Source: Actinoplanes sichuanensis
GTDB taxonomy: Bacteria; Actinomycetota; Actinomycetes; Mycobacteriales; Micromonosporaceae
DNA: 64,000 nucleotides
Direction: 5' to 3'
Assembly: GCF_033097365.1 (NCBI RefSeq)
Contig: NZ_AP028461.1
Coordinates: forward strand, 8,184,001-8,248,000
Made by a program: the position numbers and the translations under genes. Numbering within the stretch: the first letter of the stretch is position 1; each line of letters starts with the position of its first letter. Under the pieces are notes generated by a model, which was given only the letters and a program-made list of their open reading frames with translations, had not been told where the DNA came from and searched no databases. Shown here piece by piece: positions 63,073 to 64,000 of this stretch.

Positions 63073-64000
63073 GTGGCAAACCAGACCGGCCGACCCATCG
63101 CCCCGGCGCGCAAGCTGGTGGCGTGGATCATCGGCACGATTGCGGCCTTCGTGATCGCGCTCGGTCTCGGCATGTCCAGTTCACCGGTCGCGTTCTTCGG
63201 GGTGGCGGTCCTGGCCATAGCCGTAGCGGTGGCCTTCATGCCGGCACCGCGTCGGGGCGGGCGCGCCACCGTGGCCGGCTCCGCCGAGGTCCGCTCGATC
63301 ACGGCACCCCCGGTCGCCGGCGCCTACGGCCGCGCCACGATCCAGCTGGTCGTGGTCGCCCCCGGGCTCGGCGCGTTCGAGAGCACGGTCCGCGAGCCGC
63401 GCATCCCGGTCGAGAAATGGCCGCTGCCCGGCGACACCGTGCCCATCACCGTCGACGTCGACGACACCCGTCGGGTGCGGGTGAGCTGGCGTGACGCCCC
63501 CAACCGGGTCGAGGGCGACGATCCGCCGCCACCACCGCAGCCGGCCGGCCGTAACGACGCCGACGACCTCGACGACGAGGTATTCGGCACCGTCGACGAG
63601 CCGTGGCAGGGCCGTGACGAGGACTGGGACGTCGACTCGGACGGGCCCGGGCCGTCGTCCGGCCCGCGGGGCACCACGACCTACGCCCGGCGCACCGGCA
63701 CGCCCGTGGTGGTCCGCGAGACCGCCGCCGGGACCATCGTCGAGGGCCAGGTCGTCGACACCGACGAGGAGCCGTCGCCGCTGCCCCGGCGGGCCCGCCC
63801 GCTGCAGCCGGAGACGGCCGCGTACGCCACCGAGACCACCGAGGAGCCGCTCCGGGCGGCGACCGACCCGGAGGACGAGGCCGACTGGTCCGATCCGGAG
63901 CCGCCCTGGCGTTCCCCCGACGCCGGCCCGGCCGCCGCCGACCGCGATCCCACGCCCGACCTCGATCCGGAGCCTGACCGCGACCTGGCGCCCGACCGCG
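63073..64000 (+). CDS. Membrane protein with acidic tail, 3' end beyond window
   Basis: The 309 codons present are open to the window edge. GTG 63073 follows GGGAGG by 7 bases. Two hydrophobic helices (LVAWIIGTIAAFVIALGLGM and SPVAFFGVAVLAIAVAVAFM, residues 15-56) precede a beta-rich domain (about 65-150, IQLVVVAPGLGAFESTVREP, ITVDVDDTRRVRVSWRDA) and then an acidic Pro/Asp/Glu-rich disordered region ending in DxxPDLDPEPD-like repeats. I do not recognise the family; it may be a membrane-anchored scaffold. ndk diverges from it. Confidence 0.72.
   Translation, partial: MANQTGRPIAPARKLVAWIIGTIAAFVIALGLGMSSSPVAFFGVAVLAIAVAVAFMPAPRRGGRATVAGSAEVRSITAPPVAGAYGRATIQLVVVAPGLGAFESTVREPRIPVEKWPLPGDTVPITVDVDDTRRVRVSWRDAPNRVEGDDPPPPPQPAGRNDADDLDDEVFGTVDEPWQGRDEDWDVDSDGPGPSSGPRGTTTYARRTGTPVVVRETAAGTIVEGQVVDTDEEPSPLPRRARPLQPETAAYATETTEEPLRAATDPEDEADWSDPEPPWRSPDAGPAAADRDPTPDLDPEPDRDLAPDR

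Noticed and set aside
1..64000. Search by eye for CRISPR arrays, transposase genes, integrases, att repeats, tRNA and rRNA
   Set aside because: None found: the repeats seen are tandem without spacers, no DDE or recombinase motifs occur, and no cloverleaf with GGTTCGAATCC-like T-loop was noticed.

Overview
This 64 kb window is high-GC DNA (roughly 70%) densely packed with genes. The gene set points to an actinobacterium of the Micromonosporaceae, most likely Actinoplanes-like (inference from protein character and gene order, not from a search). GTG starts, probable leaderless genes, an HrcA/CIRCE-controlled dnaJ, an actinobacterial translational T-box before ileS and a very long RNase E all fit. 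I see no insertion sequence, prophage, CRISPR array, rRNA or tRNA gene; this looks like core chromosome with small accessory insertions.

Layout. 1-12.2 kb, mostly minus strand: hemW - hrcA - dnaJ - rsmE - HIT - (serine hydrolase) - phoH, a conserved actinobacterial order here split by two plus-strand cassettes: a GH3 beta-glucosidase behind a CebR-like operator with a methyltransferase, and a TetR / F420-type oxidoreductase / SDR group with palindromic operators. 12.2-16 kb: a crotonase, a lysozyme-like secreted protein and a membrane sensor that ends after its PAS domain. 16-32.5 kb: GlsB-type stress protein, lepA, rpsT, a repeat-expanded membrane protein, holA, comEC, comEA, a PrmC-like methyltransferase, DegV protein, phosphatase, rsfS, nadD. 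32.5-47.5 kb: cytosolic hybrid histidine kinase, pepN, trpS behind a Trp-Trp leader-peptide attenuator, obg, rpmA, rplU, rne and the two linked radical-SAM genes, one of which appears to begin with an ATT codon. 47.5-51.2 kb: an RsbQ-type hydrolase, a PAS/GAF/PP2C/ATPase protein and a STAS protein, forming a partner-switching stress module. 51.4-64 kb: repeat-rich membrane protein, plsC-type acyltransferase, ileS with T-box, phoD phosphatase, an ArsR-type regulator next to a three-gene ABC exporter, ndk, and the start of an acidic-tailed membrane protein.

How it works together. Most genes serve translation and its quality control (trpS, ileS, rpsT, rplU, rpmA, lepA, obg, rsfS, rsmE, rne), protein folding (dnaJ/hrcA), DNA replication and uptake (holA, comEA, comEC) and cofactor or nucleotide supply (nadD, hemW, ndk). 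Regulation visible in the DNA includes CIRCE, a CebR-like operator, TetR palindromes, a trp attenuator, an isoleucine T-box and a SigB/SigF-like promoter before the GlsB gene, which may connect to the RsbQ/PP2C/STAS module 31 kb away. The least explained items are the ATT start, the hypervariable-looking repeat protein at 21.5-23.0 kb with a 41-bp repeat array beside it, and the output-less PAS sensor whose stop codon lies in a tandem duplication.
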